A DNA stretch of 64,000 nt from Acanthosepion pharaonis. Lineage: Eukaryota > Mollusca > Cephalopoda > Sepiida > Sepiidae. The stretch's first letter is position 1. Every line of letters begins with the position of its first letter. The notes below the pieces were generated by a model. That model ran no database searches, was not told where the DNA came from, and saw only the letters and a list, made by a program, of their open reading frames with translations. The stretch is taken from assembly GCA_903632075.3 (NCBI GenBank), contig CAHIKZ030001784.1:20001-84000 (forward strand), given 5' to 3'. Position numbers and translations under genes: made by a program. Shown here piece by piece: positions 1-10,611 of this stretch.

Positions 1-275
1 TATAGTATGAAAGTGTAAAAATAGGTTTTAATAACAAAAATAATTTGTAAAAAAAAAAAAAAAAAAAAAATTATTACCATCAATACATTTTTGAAAAAAA
101 AAAATATTACTAGCTATGCATTTTTTGAAAAAAAAATTACCATCGAAGGAAAATTATTACCAGAAATAGACTTTTGGAAAAAAAAATATTACCAACAATG
201 AAAATTTTGTCGGCATTAAATAACCCATTGAGGTTGATATGTCGTAAAACAAACCAAACTAAATCTTCAAGCGTA
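1..275. repeat. Dispersed A-rich repeat, uninterrupted copy
   Basis: The block carries GAAAGTGTAAAAATAGGTTT, several ATTACCA/poly-A repeats, GTCGGCATTAAATAAC and finally CGTAAAACAAACCAAA. The same landmarks recur in the same order at 53925-54030 and again near 54867-54890, where they are split by a LINE. This copy therefore represents the empty site. The family is not recognised, and no reading frame is convincing. Confidence 0.6.
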
Positions 276-893
276 TGAATTTTGAAAAATTGTTTCGCTG
301 GTCGCTTAAAAGTCTCAATATTTCATTTAAAAATTTCATAACTTTTAAAGTTTTCTTTTCTTCAGTTGTCAGCAGCAGCGAACTACAAAATAAAATCCTT
401 TTCTTTCGTGTTCGGTTACTTTCATTATTTTCACTCTTACTGATTTATAAAAAGCAGACGTTTTTTTAAAAAATAAAGATCCTAGATTATTCATGAATAA
501 AATATAACCGAAATTGCATATTTACTTAAATTTGCCTGTTTTTGGGGTTTTTTTAGATTAATTTTCTGTAAAATCGAACTAGTTATATAAAATGCTGTGT
601 ACAACAAATTGTCAGTTCAAGAACAATATAAAAAAATAAATAAATAAATAAAAAATAAAAAAAATATTGACATGTGGTCATTTTTGGGGTGACGGTTTTG
701 TCCGTGTACCTTTCAGAATCACCTTTCAAAATATACCCTTAATATAATCACTATTTAAATACATCGATGTTTCTCTTTTACCTATCGATTTTGTTACATT
801 ATCAACCCATCGATTGTCTATTTAGTATAGACGGGACCCCTCCGTTCAAGTAATAAGTTGGGAACTCCCTCCAATCGGCGTATCAATACAACC

Positions 894-930
<37 letters not shown>

Positions 931-1170
931 CTCGGAAAAAGTCAATCGTTATGACGGATTAATATTTTGTCTTTCAAATATTGTCAATCGCCCAAAGAGG
1001 AACGATTGTAGTTCCGAAACAGTTTTTGTGTAGCGAAGTAAAATGTTTTTATTATAATCTATTATAATAAAATATTTTAATAATATTATATTTGTCCCTA
1101 CGTTGTAATGAGCACTTTTTAGAAAGAAAATGCTAAGAACTGTGGATTCCAACTCCATCTGTTCTTTTCT
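276..1170. other. AT-rich DNA without recognisable gene
   Basis: AT-rich sequence with a short TAAA-type simple repeat (about 635-665) and a poly-T run (898-929). Near 1010-1040 lies the phrase TTTTTGTGTAGCGA, which recurs at about 9335, 23955, 24190 and 55920, so part of this block belongs to a dispersed repeat family. No coding signal is seen. Confidence 0.4.
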
Positions 1171-1173
1171 CTT

Positions 1174-1232
<59 letters not shown>

Positions 1233-1567
1233 CAGCAATTTTTCATTAATGCATGTTTCATTAAATGATATAGGAAAGTTTTGTCTATTTATCATGGCCA
1301 TGTGTGACGTCACGAACTGTGACGCGGTTTTCGCTTCCGCGTCTCGTATATATATATTTTTTCATGCAGCAAGGGCGGACTATCATTGTTGTTTCGTCCG
1401 TGTGTTGTTTGATATATTGAAATTATCATCTTTGATAATGGCTTATGTAAGCCGAAAGCTTAGATTGGATTTAAACATGTTTCAAGGATAATGTGATTAA
1501 GCTTATCAAACAATATGAAAGGAACTTACTTAAATAGACAAAACTTGTCAATATTATTTAACGATTT

Positions 1568-1616
<49 letters not shown>

Positions 1617-1708
1617 TTCAATATCGGAGGTAGAGCATTTAGAGATAAAGACAGTGTCGACATAGGAATCGACACTGCGTAGTTTCATGTCCCCATGAGC
1701 TCTTCAAG

Positions 1709-1767
<59 letters not shown>
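1174..1767. repeat. Three (TA)n microsatellites (1174-1230, 1569-1613, 1710-1767)
   Basis: Three pure TA tracts of roughly 45-58 bp. The second and third bracket a 1614-1710 segment that starts with GTGTTCAATATCGGAGG, a diverged arm of the foldback family best preserved at 10612-10800. The matching opposite arm (ATATTGAACACTTTTATTCA) lies at about 1820-1840, so the third tract sits between two arms of one palindromic element. Frames reading IYIYIY through the tracts are not genes. Confidence 0.9.
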
Positions 1768-1777
<10 letters not shown>

Positions 1778-1865
1778 AAAAACACTGAAGTTACTTTTAT
1801 ATTTACATTCGCTCTCACATATTGAACACTTTTATTCATAGATATATCTTAAAATTATATTAAAA

Positions 1866-2066
1866 GCATGACACGTAGAAGTAGACCAATCTACCCCCGT
1901 GGACTAAATAAAGGGTTCGATTAAAAATTCCAGCCTATAACGTTTGAAGAAGGCCATAGCGTACGACAGGTGAAACGTCGTGGATATGGCAATAAAGATG
2001 AGGGCAACAGTCCGAACGATGTAAATAGTTACAATATCTCATATCGGAAAGAGAAACAGATATATT
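1866..2066 (+). mobile_element. Ceph-type SINE, 5'-truncated and diverged
   Basis: The order of blocks matches the SINE consensus: GCATGACACGTAGAAG, then GTGGACTAAATAAAGGGTTC, then GAAGAAGGCC, then a diverged GTGAAACGTCGTGGATATGG, and the 3' tail GGGCAACAGTCCGAACGATG. The tRNA-like head is absent. Divergence from copies at 34.4 and 59.4 kb indicates an old insertion. As SINEs do, it encodes no protein. Confidence 0.75.
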
Positions 2067-2621
2067 AGATCACTGACATATGTTACAGGAGCAACCAAAA
2101 CGTTTGAAATTTTTTTTCTTTTTTTTTTTTTTTCTTTTTTTCCAAAATGTTGTGCTCGTACATGTGGACTAAATTAAGAAGGACGCGAATTTTCATTTGT
2201 GTAGAACTGTTTTTCCCCGTATCTACGATTAAAAATGTCTTCAGTCCTTTCTGACATAAGAGTCTCATTCATCAGACTGGCGCAGCACAAAGAGCCTTAG
2301 CAAATAACACCCCCCCGCATCGTTTAAAGACTTCCAAAAGCAGTAACAATTAAAATGAATAGCACATGCAACTAGAAAAGAAAATAATTATATTAATAAG
2401 ATAATTTTCCAAATTACATTAAGCAAAAGGCTGAATGGGAAAGCAGAGATTTGAATTCCAGCCGGGTCCATTACATTCACTTATGTACAAATACTCTTGG
2501 GGAAGATATTGATTCCCACTTATGGGTTAAAAAGTAAGACTGTTTCGTTAATCAGTGCATAATGATTGCTGTATAGAAACGGTTAATTGGACTAGTACAA
2601 TTTTTTTTTTTTTTTTTTTCT
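2067..2621. other. No recognisable feature
   Basis: Contains a T-rich run near 2110-2142 and an ACCCCCCCG stretch near 2309. The 2430-2500 part (GAATGGGAAAGCAGAGATTT and ATTACATTCACTTATGTAC) looks repeat-like but is not assigned. No open frame with coding character. Confidence 0.35.
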
Positions 2622-2715
2622 TCTATCTCGGTGGACGAAATAAAGGGTTCGGTTCGAAATTTCATTCACCTGAAGAAGGCCGGAGCGTACAATGGCCGAA
2701 ACGTTGTGAATGTTT
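2622..2715 (+). mobile_element. Ceph-type SINE central domain (hammerhead-like)
   Basis: Starts CTCGGTGGACGAAATAAAGG, continues GGTTCGGTTCGAAAT, then CACCTGAAGAAGGCC and GGCCGAAACGTTGTGAATG. Head and 3' tail are missing. In this copy the bases flanking the core form a perfect 7-bp helix (2663-2669 CATTCAC with 2706-2712 GTGAATG), which is why I used it as the reference for the hammerhead-like fold described in the findings. Confidence 0.75.
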
Positions 2716-3386
2716 CTTTTTTCTATGACCAAGAATGGAGTATTGCTGATATATCTGGACTGGTGCTGCCCATTGCTCACATTCCAGTCTCGACATTTTA
2801 TGCGCCCTTGTGGATGATGAATGATTCTCCACAAAGTAGAGACAAAGAACTTCATTCAAAAAACGATCATAATCCTAATGCCTATATTTTACCTTGTAAA
2901 AATGCCACCACAGATGGATGTTGTGTCTTGATAACTTTAGTGACATCGTAGCGACACCAATTGAACATTTTGTTTTTATTTAATATTTATTTCTCTTCGA
3001 TATATGCAGACATATTTAAGGCATAATTCCGTAGTAGCTGTCAAAACTGATGAGATTATTTGCGTAAGCCATGACGTACATCGGATCAGAATATCCAAAA
3101 TGGATTCATGCCATTTCTAAGAGCATTAGGCGCGAAATGAATGAATCGGAATCGACCGGAATTTGAAATCGGTTCTCCCATTTCGCTTTTCTGTGCCGGT
3201 AACCACTATGTTAACCGTCCACCCCTAGAAGATCTAAGATAAATGATAGATATGAAATATGTTAACAAAATATGTATTGATAGGATACGTGAGGATCTGT
3301 AGGATGTAGAACTGATGCTTTATATTACCAAACAATATTTAAGTAAGATCCATGGAAATCATCGGAGGTTACCAATAAGGAGATAT

Positions 3387-3443
<57 letters not shown>

Positions 3444-3545
3444 CAATCGGCATTAAGATACCCTTATTTAAATGATCATTTTTCACTTTGAAAAATCCTG
3501 TAAATTTAATTCTACAAACAGTCAATGGTTGATAATTTTTTATTA

Positions 3546-3582
<37 letters not shown>

Positions 3583-4135
3583 CGAAGGGGAGAAAAGAGA
3601 GGAAGAAAAACCGGCGGACAAAGAAGACTAGAAAGGAAGTGACGGTGGCAAAAGAAACAGGAAGTGGTCTAACTCTTGATATGAGTGGTGGTCAGAGGTG
3701 AAATGAAGAGAGAAAGAGAAAGAAAGGCGAGTAAAGGCGACCTATTTAATACACCCAGTACATAGGCCAAATGAACCTTCAGAATTAAATGAAAAAATAA
3801 ATATTATATAAAATAATTAGAGATAAAGCCCAAAATATGAAAGAAAGATAATTCCGAATTAAAGAGAATTAAATTAACAAATATGACAAAAAACAATATT
3901 AAGGGAAATATAAACAAAATTAATATAAAGGGCGGAGGGGGGATATAAATATGAATATATGTTAATTTGGATGTATTCATCCCTTGATATTTATATCCCC
4001 ACTACCGGTTTTTTTAAAACGTTCCGATTGTATGAAATATATTGCTCTGTTTATTATAAAAACATTGAGCTCTATGTGTGAATCAGTTTTAATATTTTAT
4101 ATTGTGTTAATAAGATTCACTTGAGTTATATACCA
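2716..4135. other. Unassigned stretch with short microsatellites
   Basis: Holds a mixed (CA)/(TA) tract (3389-3438), an (AAT)n trinucleotide tract (about 3546-3581) and G/A-rich sequence to about 3735. The 4018-4145 part (TCAGTTTTAATATTTTATATT and CCAACGGATTACTATC) is repeated in diverged form at 9409-9490 and, inverted, at about 23290-23370. No gene seen. Confidence 0.4.
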
Positions 4136-4150
4136 ACGGATTACTATCTA

Positions 4151-4152
<2 letters not shown>

Positions 4153-4210
<58 letters not shown>

Positions 4211-4528
4211 CTCACTTGATAATTAGTAGGGGTAATTCCAAGGAGGATATAAATCCAAAGAGATCTCAGCGTAAGAACAGAGCAAATATAGTAATGAATA
4301 CAGAATCCTAAAAGATCCATTCAGGTGATGGTTTCTTTCGTGGGCTCAGACGTCTATCTCTTCAGACCAAGTATTTTCTAAATAAAGTTCAATTTATTCA
4401 GACACCAGGAAAAGAAAAAAATAGAAAAAGTTTTAATATTAAAAGGGGAAGAAAGATAGAGATTTCAATATAAGTTTTGTTTGGAGGAAGAGAAAGAGAG
4501 CTAGACATGTGTGTATCTCTCTCTCTTT

Positions 4529-4591
<63 letters not shown>
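4153..4591. repeat. (CT)n/(TA)n and (TA)n microsatellites (4153-4208, 4531-4591)
   Basis: The first tract begins as CTCTCT and changes to TATATA; the second is preceded by TCTCTCTCTTTCC. Such compound CT-TA tracts suggest slippage from a shared seed. The intervening sequence has no recognised family. Confidence 0.9.
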
Positions 4592-4596
<5 letters not shown>

Positions 4597-4937
4597 TATA
4601 ATTAATTTCATAAAGATCTGTATAAAAATAAGTAGACACAATATGCCTATATTATTCAAGAAAAGACATATATATTATTATTTTATTTTTATTATTATTA
4701 ATAGAAATCTTATAAGTATAAGAAACTATACTGCTCGAAAATTTTTTCGGTGTCTTGATTTACAAATAAACAAGACAATACCAAAGGGGGGAAAAAGGTA
4801 TAAAAAAAAGAACCAAGAACATGTACGTTAGCCGAAAATAATCGTCCAGCATGCAAGGCCAAGGCCCAAAGAAAAAAACCCGATGCGAGTACGCAAAATA
4901 ACTAAAAGTGCTCAATACAATGAGTAGAGCAGACCTA

Positions 4938-5072
4938 GTTAAACCTAGAGAGCCAGACAAACCTACCAAGGTTTCACCTAAGCGGATCGTCAGGGAAGCC
5001 AGCCTTCCCTGACGATCCTCTCAGGTGAAACCTTGGTAGGTTTGTCATCATTATCGTATTTCTAGGTTTAAC
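4938..5072. mobile_element. Foldback (palindromic) element 1
   Basis: Inner arms 4956-4998 and 5004-5046 are complementary at 41 of 43 positions with a 5-nt centre. Outer arms 4938-4948 (GTTAAACCTAG) and 5062-5072 (CTAGGTTTAAC) are perfectly complementary across asymmetric spacers. This is a MITE or foldback configuration with no coding capacity. The superfamily is not determined because no clear target duplication is visible. Confidence 0.8.
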
Positions 5073-5096
5073 AAAATATATATATATAGTAAAACG

Positions 5097-5203
5097 AAAA
5101 CTTATCTTAGCCGACGAGTGTCTTCCTCTGATTGTCTTTATCAACACATTTGCCTTGATAAAGTCCACTAGAAGACGGAACGCGTCGGTTAAGATAATTT
5201 TTC
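5097..5203. mobile_element. Foldback element 2
   Basis: The left arm (from AAAACTTATCTTAGCCGACG) pairs with the right arm (CGTCGGTTAAGATAATTTTT) with few mismatches. A nested stem, CTTTATCA (5136-5143) with TGATAAAG (5156-5163), closes the centre. Only about 24 bp separate it from foldback element 1. Non-coding; class unassigned. Confidence 0.7.
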
Positions 5204-5427
5204 CTTTTATCTTTATACATATTGTCCTTTTACAGATATATTTTTCTGTTTTATCAGAAATTTAAAATTATATACAGGCATGATAAGGACGTATAGAGTA
5301 CAATTCCATCGTTTGTAACATTTAATTTAAAAGAGGGGTCAATACAGAGTAAAGCAATATTATTTATTTTAGTATATTACACGAAAAACATGTCAAAATC
5401 GCTTTTCACGTGTTTTTGGTGTAATAT

Positions 5428-5583
5428 ACCGGCCTGAATATTCGAGAAATCTTGTTAGAAAAATATCCGTCCTCTAACAGGATTCGAACCTGCGTCTCTT
5501 AGGGAAAACCATTATTAGATCTGACATGCTTCAGACCAACTCGGCCACGTAGGGCCTCAAGATCACACAAAGCCCGAATAGTG
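5428..5583 (-). mobile_element. tRNA-Ser/Leu-like repeat, copy 1
   Basis: Read on the minus strand it contains CGTGGCCGAGTTGGTC (box A) and GCAGGTTCGAATCCTG (box B plus T stem), spaced as in a type II tRNA with a long variable arm. It also has conserved flanks: CACTATTCGGGCTTTGTG upstream and TCTCGAATATTCAGGCCGGT downstream. Acceptor pairing is poor, and the flanks are shared with the copy at 5791-5946, so I call it a tRNA-derived repeat rather than a functional tRNA gene. Confidence 0.7.
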
Positions 5584-5790
5584 TTTAATAAATGATTTTT
5601 AAAAAAAGAAAAAAAAAAAACATCTATTCAAATAAGTTTATCCATTTATAAAACAACGTTTAAACAAATAAATTTAAAAAATTGTTCGGATTTAATTTAT
5701 TTCCTAAAAAAAAATGTCCTCGTTTACGTTAGAATACAAAGCAGAGCGGATTTGTATATTCGAGAATCGGGAAAGATATGTGTTTAGAAA

Positions 5791-5946
5791 GCACTATCCG
5801 GGCTTTGTGAGATCAGGAGATCCTACGTGGCCGACTTTGTCTTAGGCACGTCAGATCTAATGACTTTTTTCCCAAGGGGATGCAGGTTCTAATTCTGAAG
5901 GAGGAAGCATAATTTTCTTCGATCTCTCGAATATTCAGAGCGGTAA
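5791..5946 (+). mobile_element. tRNA-Ser/Leu-like repeat, copy 2 (inverted relative to copy 1)
   Basis: Same architecture as 5428-5583 but on the plus strand: GCACTATCCGGGCTTTGTGA, then CCTACGTGGCCGACTTTGTC, then GATGCAGGTTCTAATTCTG, then CTCTCGAATATTCAGAGCGG. Box B is damaged (GGTTCTAAT instead of GGTTCGAAT). A (TA)n tract follows almost immediately. A third fragment of the family's 3' flank lies at 25099-25140 on the minus strand. Confidence 0.7.
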
Positions 5947-5958
5947 ATGCAAATAAAA

Positions 5959-6234
<276 letters not shown>

Positions 6235-6539
6235 GGGATGAAATTTACTCGGTCTTTTAAATAAATATATGATTCCTCACTCCAAATTATGATGTTTCGT
6301 CATCTATTCAGATATTTTACAAGATGGCCTGATCGAGAGCTTTTCTGCACCCCCTCGTAACTATGTATTTCAGGCTGGCATTTTAAAAAGGGCAGAAGAT
6401 TTTTTTTTAACCTTTTGGGAAGATAAAATATCGGATTAGCAAAATGTAAGTTTGGGGACTCACATAAGCTTGAAAACAAACACAGATTCAAAATTAGCGT
6501 TTAACAGAGAACCCCCCCCACCTCGCCAAAAATACTTCT

Positions 6540-6740
6540 GGGTGAATTCGGCATCTGAGGAAAATTCAATATAATGCACTCTAGAATTGGAACTCTGCTC
6601 TCTGCTTAACAATTCCATAACTTTATCCATTACACCACCCGCACATCCAAGCTTGCAGCAAATTGTATTCCCAAGCGCTCATCCATCTAAGTACAGACGA
6701 AGCTCGACGTTGCTTAACTTCACTAATCGTACGGGAGCTC
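6540..6740 (-). mobile_element. 5S rRNA-tRNA chimeric SINE, downstream unit
   Basis: On the minus strand 6740 to 6651 is the 3' two-thirds of a 5S rRNA sequence (GTTAAGCAACGTCGAGCTTC, then AGATGGATGAGCGCTTGGGA). It runs straight into a tRNA-like module: box A GGGTGGTGTAATGGATAAAG (6620-6639) and box B GAGTTCCAATTC (6583-6594), then body sequence ending near AGATGCCGAATTCACCC. The 5' third of the 5S part is missing where it abuts the upstream unit. 5S-headed SINEs (SINE3 class) are known; the 5S-plus-tRNA fusion is what I read directly here. Confidence 0.7.
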
Positions 6741-6905
6741 AGCTCTCCGATTAACAATTACGAGCTACTACTCTACTTGCACATCCAAGCTTACAGCATC
6801 TGGTATTTCCAAGCTGTCATTCATCTGGGTAGTGACCAGGCTAGACTTTGCTTAACTTCGGTGATCGGACGAGAGTCGGTGTTTGGACGTGATGTGGCCG
6901 TAAGC
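6741..6905 (-). mobile_element. 5S rRNA-tRNA chimeric SINE, upstream unit
   Basis: A near full-length 5S-like sequence occupies 6905 to 6789 (117 nt) on the minus strand. It begins GGCTTACGGCCACATCACG, includes the box A region GAAGTTAAGCAAAGTCTAGC and box C region CCAGATGAATGACAG, and ends GATGCTGTAAGC. It is followed by TTGGATGTGCAAGTAGAGTA, a decayed version of the tRNA-like head in the adjoining unit. Substitutions throughout make it a pseudogene-grade 5S, not a working rRNA gene. Confidence 0.7.
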
Positions 6906-7401
6906 CGTAACAACTCATCTCTACATTTTTTTTTTTCTGAAATTCCCCAAAGATTTTTTTTTATTTTGTATTTTCCAATTCCACCCACCTCCTCTGGTGA
7001 TATGAGGCTCAATAATAAATGTCGTTGTTTATGGCTTGACCAAGCAAATGGAATCTCGTCACTCGTCATGACTGACAGCGCACTTAACAGGATAGGTCGA
7101 TGGCCTTGGGGACGTGGCATGTGTTGCTATTGGTGTGTTGATGTTTTCTAATTCTTTTCAGACTAGCGAGACTAGCTGGGATGTGCATGTCGCAAACGTT
7201 AGGCTTCCGAAGAGAAATGGCGATGAGAGAGAAAGCGAAAAGTATAAAATAGTTCTTTTCAAAGCGAATATTATGCTACAATCTGGAAACGACAGACAGA
7301 CAGACAGAGAATGAAAAAAAAATTATGAGTAACATATTTCTAAAGAAAATGAGAACCAACAACAAAAAAAATAAGACGGAGCTAAAAATTTTTGACACGT
7401 T

Positions 7402-7480
7402 TTGAGGAAAGACGGCTTAGAAAATTTAATACTCACAGGACTTTTTTCAGGGATAGAGCGGAAACGGTGAGGAATTGACG
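7402..7480 (+). pseudogene. Short LINE reverse-transcriptase C-terminal remnant
   Basis: The frame reads RKDGLENLILTG followed by a basic stretch. This matches the MRKEGLENLTLTG-type motif seen better preserved at 15.8-16.2 kb in this window and typical, from memory, of one non-LTR retrotransposon family. Very short, so confidence is limited. Confidence 0.4.
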
Positions 7481-7814
7481 TCATTAAAAAAGATAGTAAA
7501 GTCTAAAGTTGCACTGGTTTTTGACCCTCGCTATAATATCGACATTTGATACCCCCCCTTACTTACATTTATATACGTTAAAATTTAAACTAATCGTAAG
7601 TATTAAAGGATGAAAAATTTTCGCGGATTTTTATCGTCATTCTTCGTTTTTTGGGTTTTTTTTTTTTTTAAATCCGTGAATTTGTTTCGCACATGCTAAG
7701 ACTCGAAAAACACTATATAAAATTCCCTATTTTTTATCCATAATGTTAAATGTGTTGAAATTATTCAAGCTTTTAAAAAGAAAAATCTCAAGTTGATGTT
7801 AAAAATTACCGCAA

Positions 7815-8050
7815 AACATTGTTGATTTAAGATGGGATGATCTATTATGACATGTCTCTCTAGTTTGTATTTAGATACATTTTTATTTATTTTCAATTTT
7901 TCTAGTTGAATTCTTCACCTATATTAGTGTACATAATTAGGTTACAATACAATTTGTATTTTATATGTATACTACCTAATGAAAATCGAGATAATAGAGT
8001 AGGATGCCCTGTATTTATAGGTCAATGGTTGGGGGGGGGCACGAGACCCT
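7815..8050 (+). repeat. Direct repeat R-A, copy 1
   Basis: Shares ACATTGTTGATTT, TATTATGACA, GTCTCT, AATTTGTATTTAGATACATT, TTATTTTCAATTTTTCTAGT and TGAATTNTTCACCTATATT with 8375-8610. Family unknown; no coding potential. Confidence 0.6.
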
Positions 8051-8374
8051 TGCACCTGCCCTATTTTATATATAATAAAATGAGTGCCCAGCATTTGGAA
8101 GGCTTCCAACTATTTAATATTAAGATAATAAAGAGCACATTTTAGTCAGCGTTAAAGTGCACCTTCTAGAGACATCACACACTTACCGACCCCAGCGTCC
8201 CTTCCACATTTCAAAACAACCCCAAAACCCCGGGATTACCATCAGTTGCATGCTCCTAATGTCCTTACTTCCAACGATGAGTTTAAATTTAAGGCAAGTC
8301 GTACGGAGCCAAAATTTGGACTCTCCATGGAACTTACAGTTCTCTGTGATTAAAGGTTCTGCCAAGACTTCGTG

Positions 8375-8610
8375 CATTGTTGATTTTTATTAATGATGGA
8401 ATGATTTATTATGACACGTCTCTAATTTGTATTTAGATACATTCTATTTATTTTCAATTTTTCTAGTTGAATTGTTCACCTATATTGCATATGATCCATT
8501 AGTGTACGTAATTAAGTTATAATAAAATTTCAATTTTATGTGATTTCTACCTTGTGGAAATGGAGTGGGGTGCCTCTTCTCGTAGATTTGGGTGGTGGGT
8601 AAAGGAACCC
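8375..8610 (+). repeat. Direct repeat R-A, copy 2
   Basis: Diverged duplicate of 7815-8050, offset by about 560 bp. The interval between the copies (8150-8375) is unique in this window. A local tandem duplication or two insertions of one unnamed element would both explain it. Confidence 0.6.
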
Positions 8611-8639
8611 TTTAAACCGGCCTAGATGGTCATTACACA

Positions 8640-9180
8640 AATGATAATCCATTTGTCAGAAATGTTTTATTTTTATTTAACAGATAATTTTAAGAGAAAA
8701 TCGTTAATATAGAAATTTCACATCCTCATTGTTGGCGAATGTAATTATTTTTTTAAAAAAGGGAATCTATCAAGAATGAATTAATTACCTTTCAAATGAG
8801 GAAAGAAAACTGAAATGTTGGTGTAACTCAGATTTTTCCTGATAAAGATTACAAAATGTTTTTTGGTGAATCATTACAACAAACCTTTTCTATTTTAGTG
8901 ATTGTACATTGATTACGTTGATGTAAGACATGCGCAGAAAGGAGAAGGGACGACAAAATTTGAATTTTTTAAATTAAAAAAAAATGTTTTGGTAGTCTAT
9001 AAATTTCATTTAGTTCTTTTTTCATTATGTTTTTATCACTTTTGTTCGCACATTTTAGATCATTAAGTTGTAAAGAATAAAATGCGTCACACGAATTTTT
9101 TTTTTTTTTTCCATTTTATCATTAATTTTTCTGATATGGTTCTGCAATATAAAAACGCATATATCATTCTCTCTCTCTCA
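8640..9180. other. No recognisable feature
   Basis: AT-rich sequence with poly-A/T runs. No shared repeat block or plausible exon was recognised. Confidence 0.3.
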
Positions 9181-9181
9181 C

Positions 9182-9351
9182 ATATATATATATATATATA
9201 TATAAGTATCCAAACTTCTTAGCATTTACTTTTTTAAAAAAAAGTGCTCAATATAACGTAGAGCTAAATATTATTTTAAATTATTAATTATTATTAAATT
9301 ATTTTATATATTTAAAGTACCGAAACATAGAAATTTTTGTGTAGCGATGTA

Positions 9352-9413
<62 letters not shown>

Positions 9414-9518
9414 AGCTATTTTGTGTACCAGTTTTAACATTTTATATTATTGGGATCCACTTTGATTTTACAACAACGGATTTGTTTCCTTTTAATATAT
9501 ATATATATATATATATAA
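9182..9518. repeat. (TA)n microsatellites (9182-9204, 9361-9409, 9497-9518)
   Basis: Three TA tracts separated by short blocks that belong to dispersed families: the GTGCTCAATATAACGTAGAG block near 9243, the TTTTTGTGTAGCGATGTAAC block near 9331, and CAGTTTTAACATTTTATATT near 9430. Confidence 0.9.
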
Positions 9519-9712
9519 GTGAACATTGAAGTCAACACTCAGTCGACAAACTGTTTCATGCTGAATCAATCATCAGGTGGCCTAATGATTGTGTTTAGCA
9601 TGAAAGTTTCTCGCCCCCGAGTGTTGAATTTTATGTTCATTTTATATTTACATACACTCAATCTCTGATATGGAGCACTTTATCCCATAAATATAGTATA
9701 ACTTAAAACTAT
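9517..9712. mobile_element. Foldback family F1, copy with short loop
   Basis: The left part GTGAACATTGAAGTCAACAC (from 9519) is complementary to GTGTTGAATTTTATGTTCAT (to 9640). Closer in, GAATCAATCATCAGG faces CCTAATGATTGTGTTTAGCA. The outer right arm CTCTGATATGGAGCACTTTA (about 9662-9681) complements the outer left arm of the 10.6-kb copy, but its own left outer arm is replaced by (TA)n. Confidence 0.65.
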
Positions 9713-10600
9713 TTTTCTTATATAATATGAACAAACAGTATTTCGAAAAAATATGAGAAATTCGAAAAGATTTTTGTGGCACATTTCATCCGTTAGGATT
9801 TCATCGGACTGAGCTTTGTTAATGTTGCCATGTCTGCGCATGAAACTAAAAACGCTGGTAGTTTCAATATGTTTGAAAGGATATTTTTTCAATTTAACCA
9901 AATTCATCTGTATGTCAGGAACAAAGGTGATGTCACTCCACCATTTTTTTTTCTGACTATCCCACATTGTGACAACAGGAAATTTACCAAAAATGTTGAT
10001 ATATTGTTGTAAGAGCCTGGAAAGCAAATTTACCTAGCGATCAAGCCACTTTTCAGACATTTTTGTCTTAGTGGATTATTTTAACTTTTAATCAAAGTAG
10101 CATTCCCCACGTCAAAATTGTGGTCAGTTTTTGTGTGTTGTTATTTAAATGTCCCTTTTGTGTTCATATAATCTCTTGTTTAAACTTCTTGACGTTTCTC
10201 CATTGTATTAATTCAGGCAATTCCTACATTTGATAGACTAAATTCCTCCTTCATGTTTTGGCTGGTTGTTTTGTTTTTTTATTCATTAAGTCTTTGATTG
10301 TTTTGGATGTATTTGTGACAATTTTTATGTTGAGTTTAGATAAATTCTTTTCGGTTGTAGTTATTGGGAGTTAGTGGTTACAATAATATATTTTCTTTTG
10401 ATTCGTTATGTTTGTTAGGAAGGACAGCTCTTCTATTTTGGAATATTTTATGAGCCTTTTGTTTCGCAACGAAACAGGGTATTGAAGAGTCTTGAATGTA
10501 TTTTCAATATATATCTCCTCTTCGTGTAAATATTGAGAGCTGCAAATTCTGAGTGCTCTTAAATAGAATTCAGTAATCATTCCGGATTTATGATAAAAAA
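9713..10600. other. No recognisable feature
   Basis: T-rich intergenic sequence. The longer minus-strand frames have mixed composition with no motif I recognise and no matching repeat block in this window. Confidence 0.3.
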
Positions 10601-10611
10601 TAACTATGCTA

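Noticed and set aside
5470..5557. Functional tRNA-Ser or tRNA-Leu gene on the minus strand
   Set aside because: Acceptor-stem pairing is poor, the anticodon loop lacks T33, and the surrounding flanks are repeated at 5791-5946.
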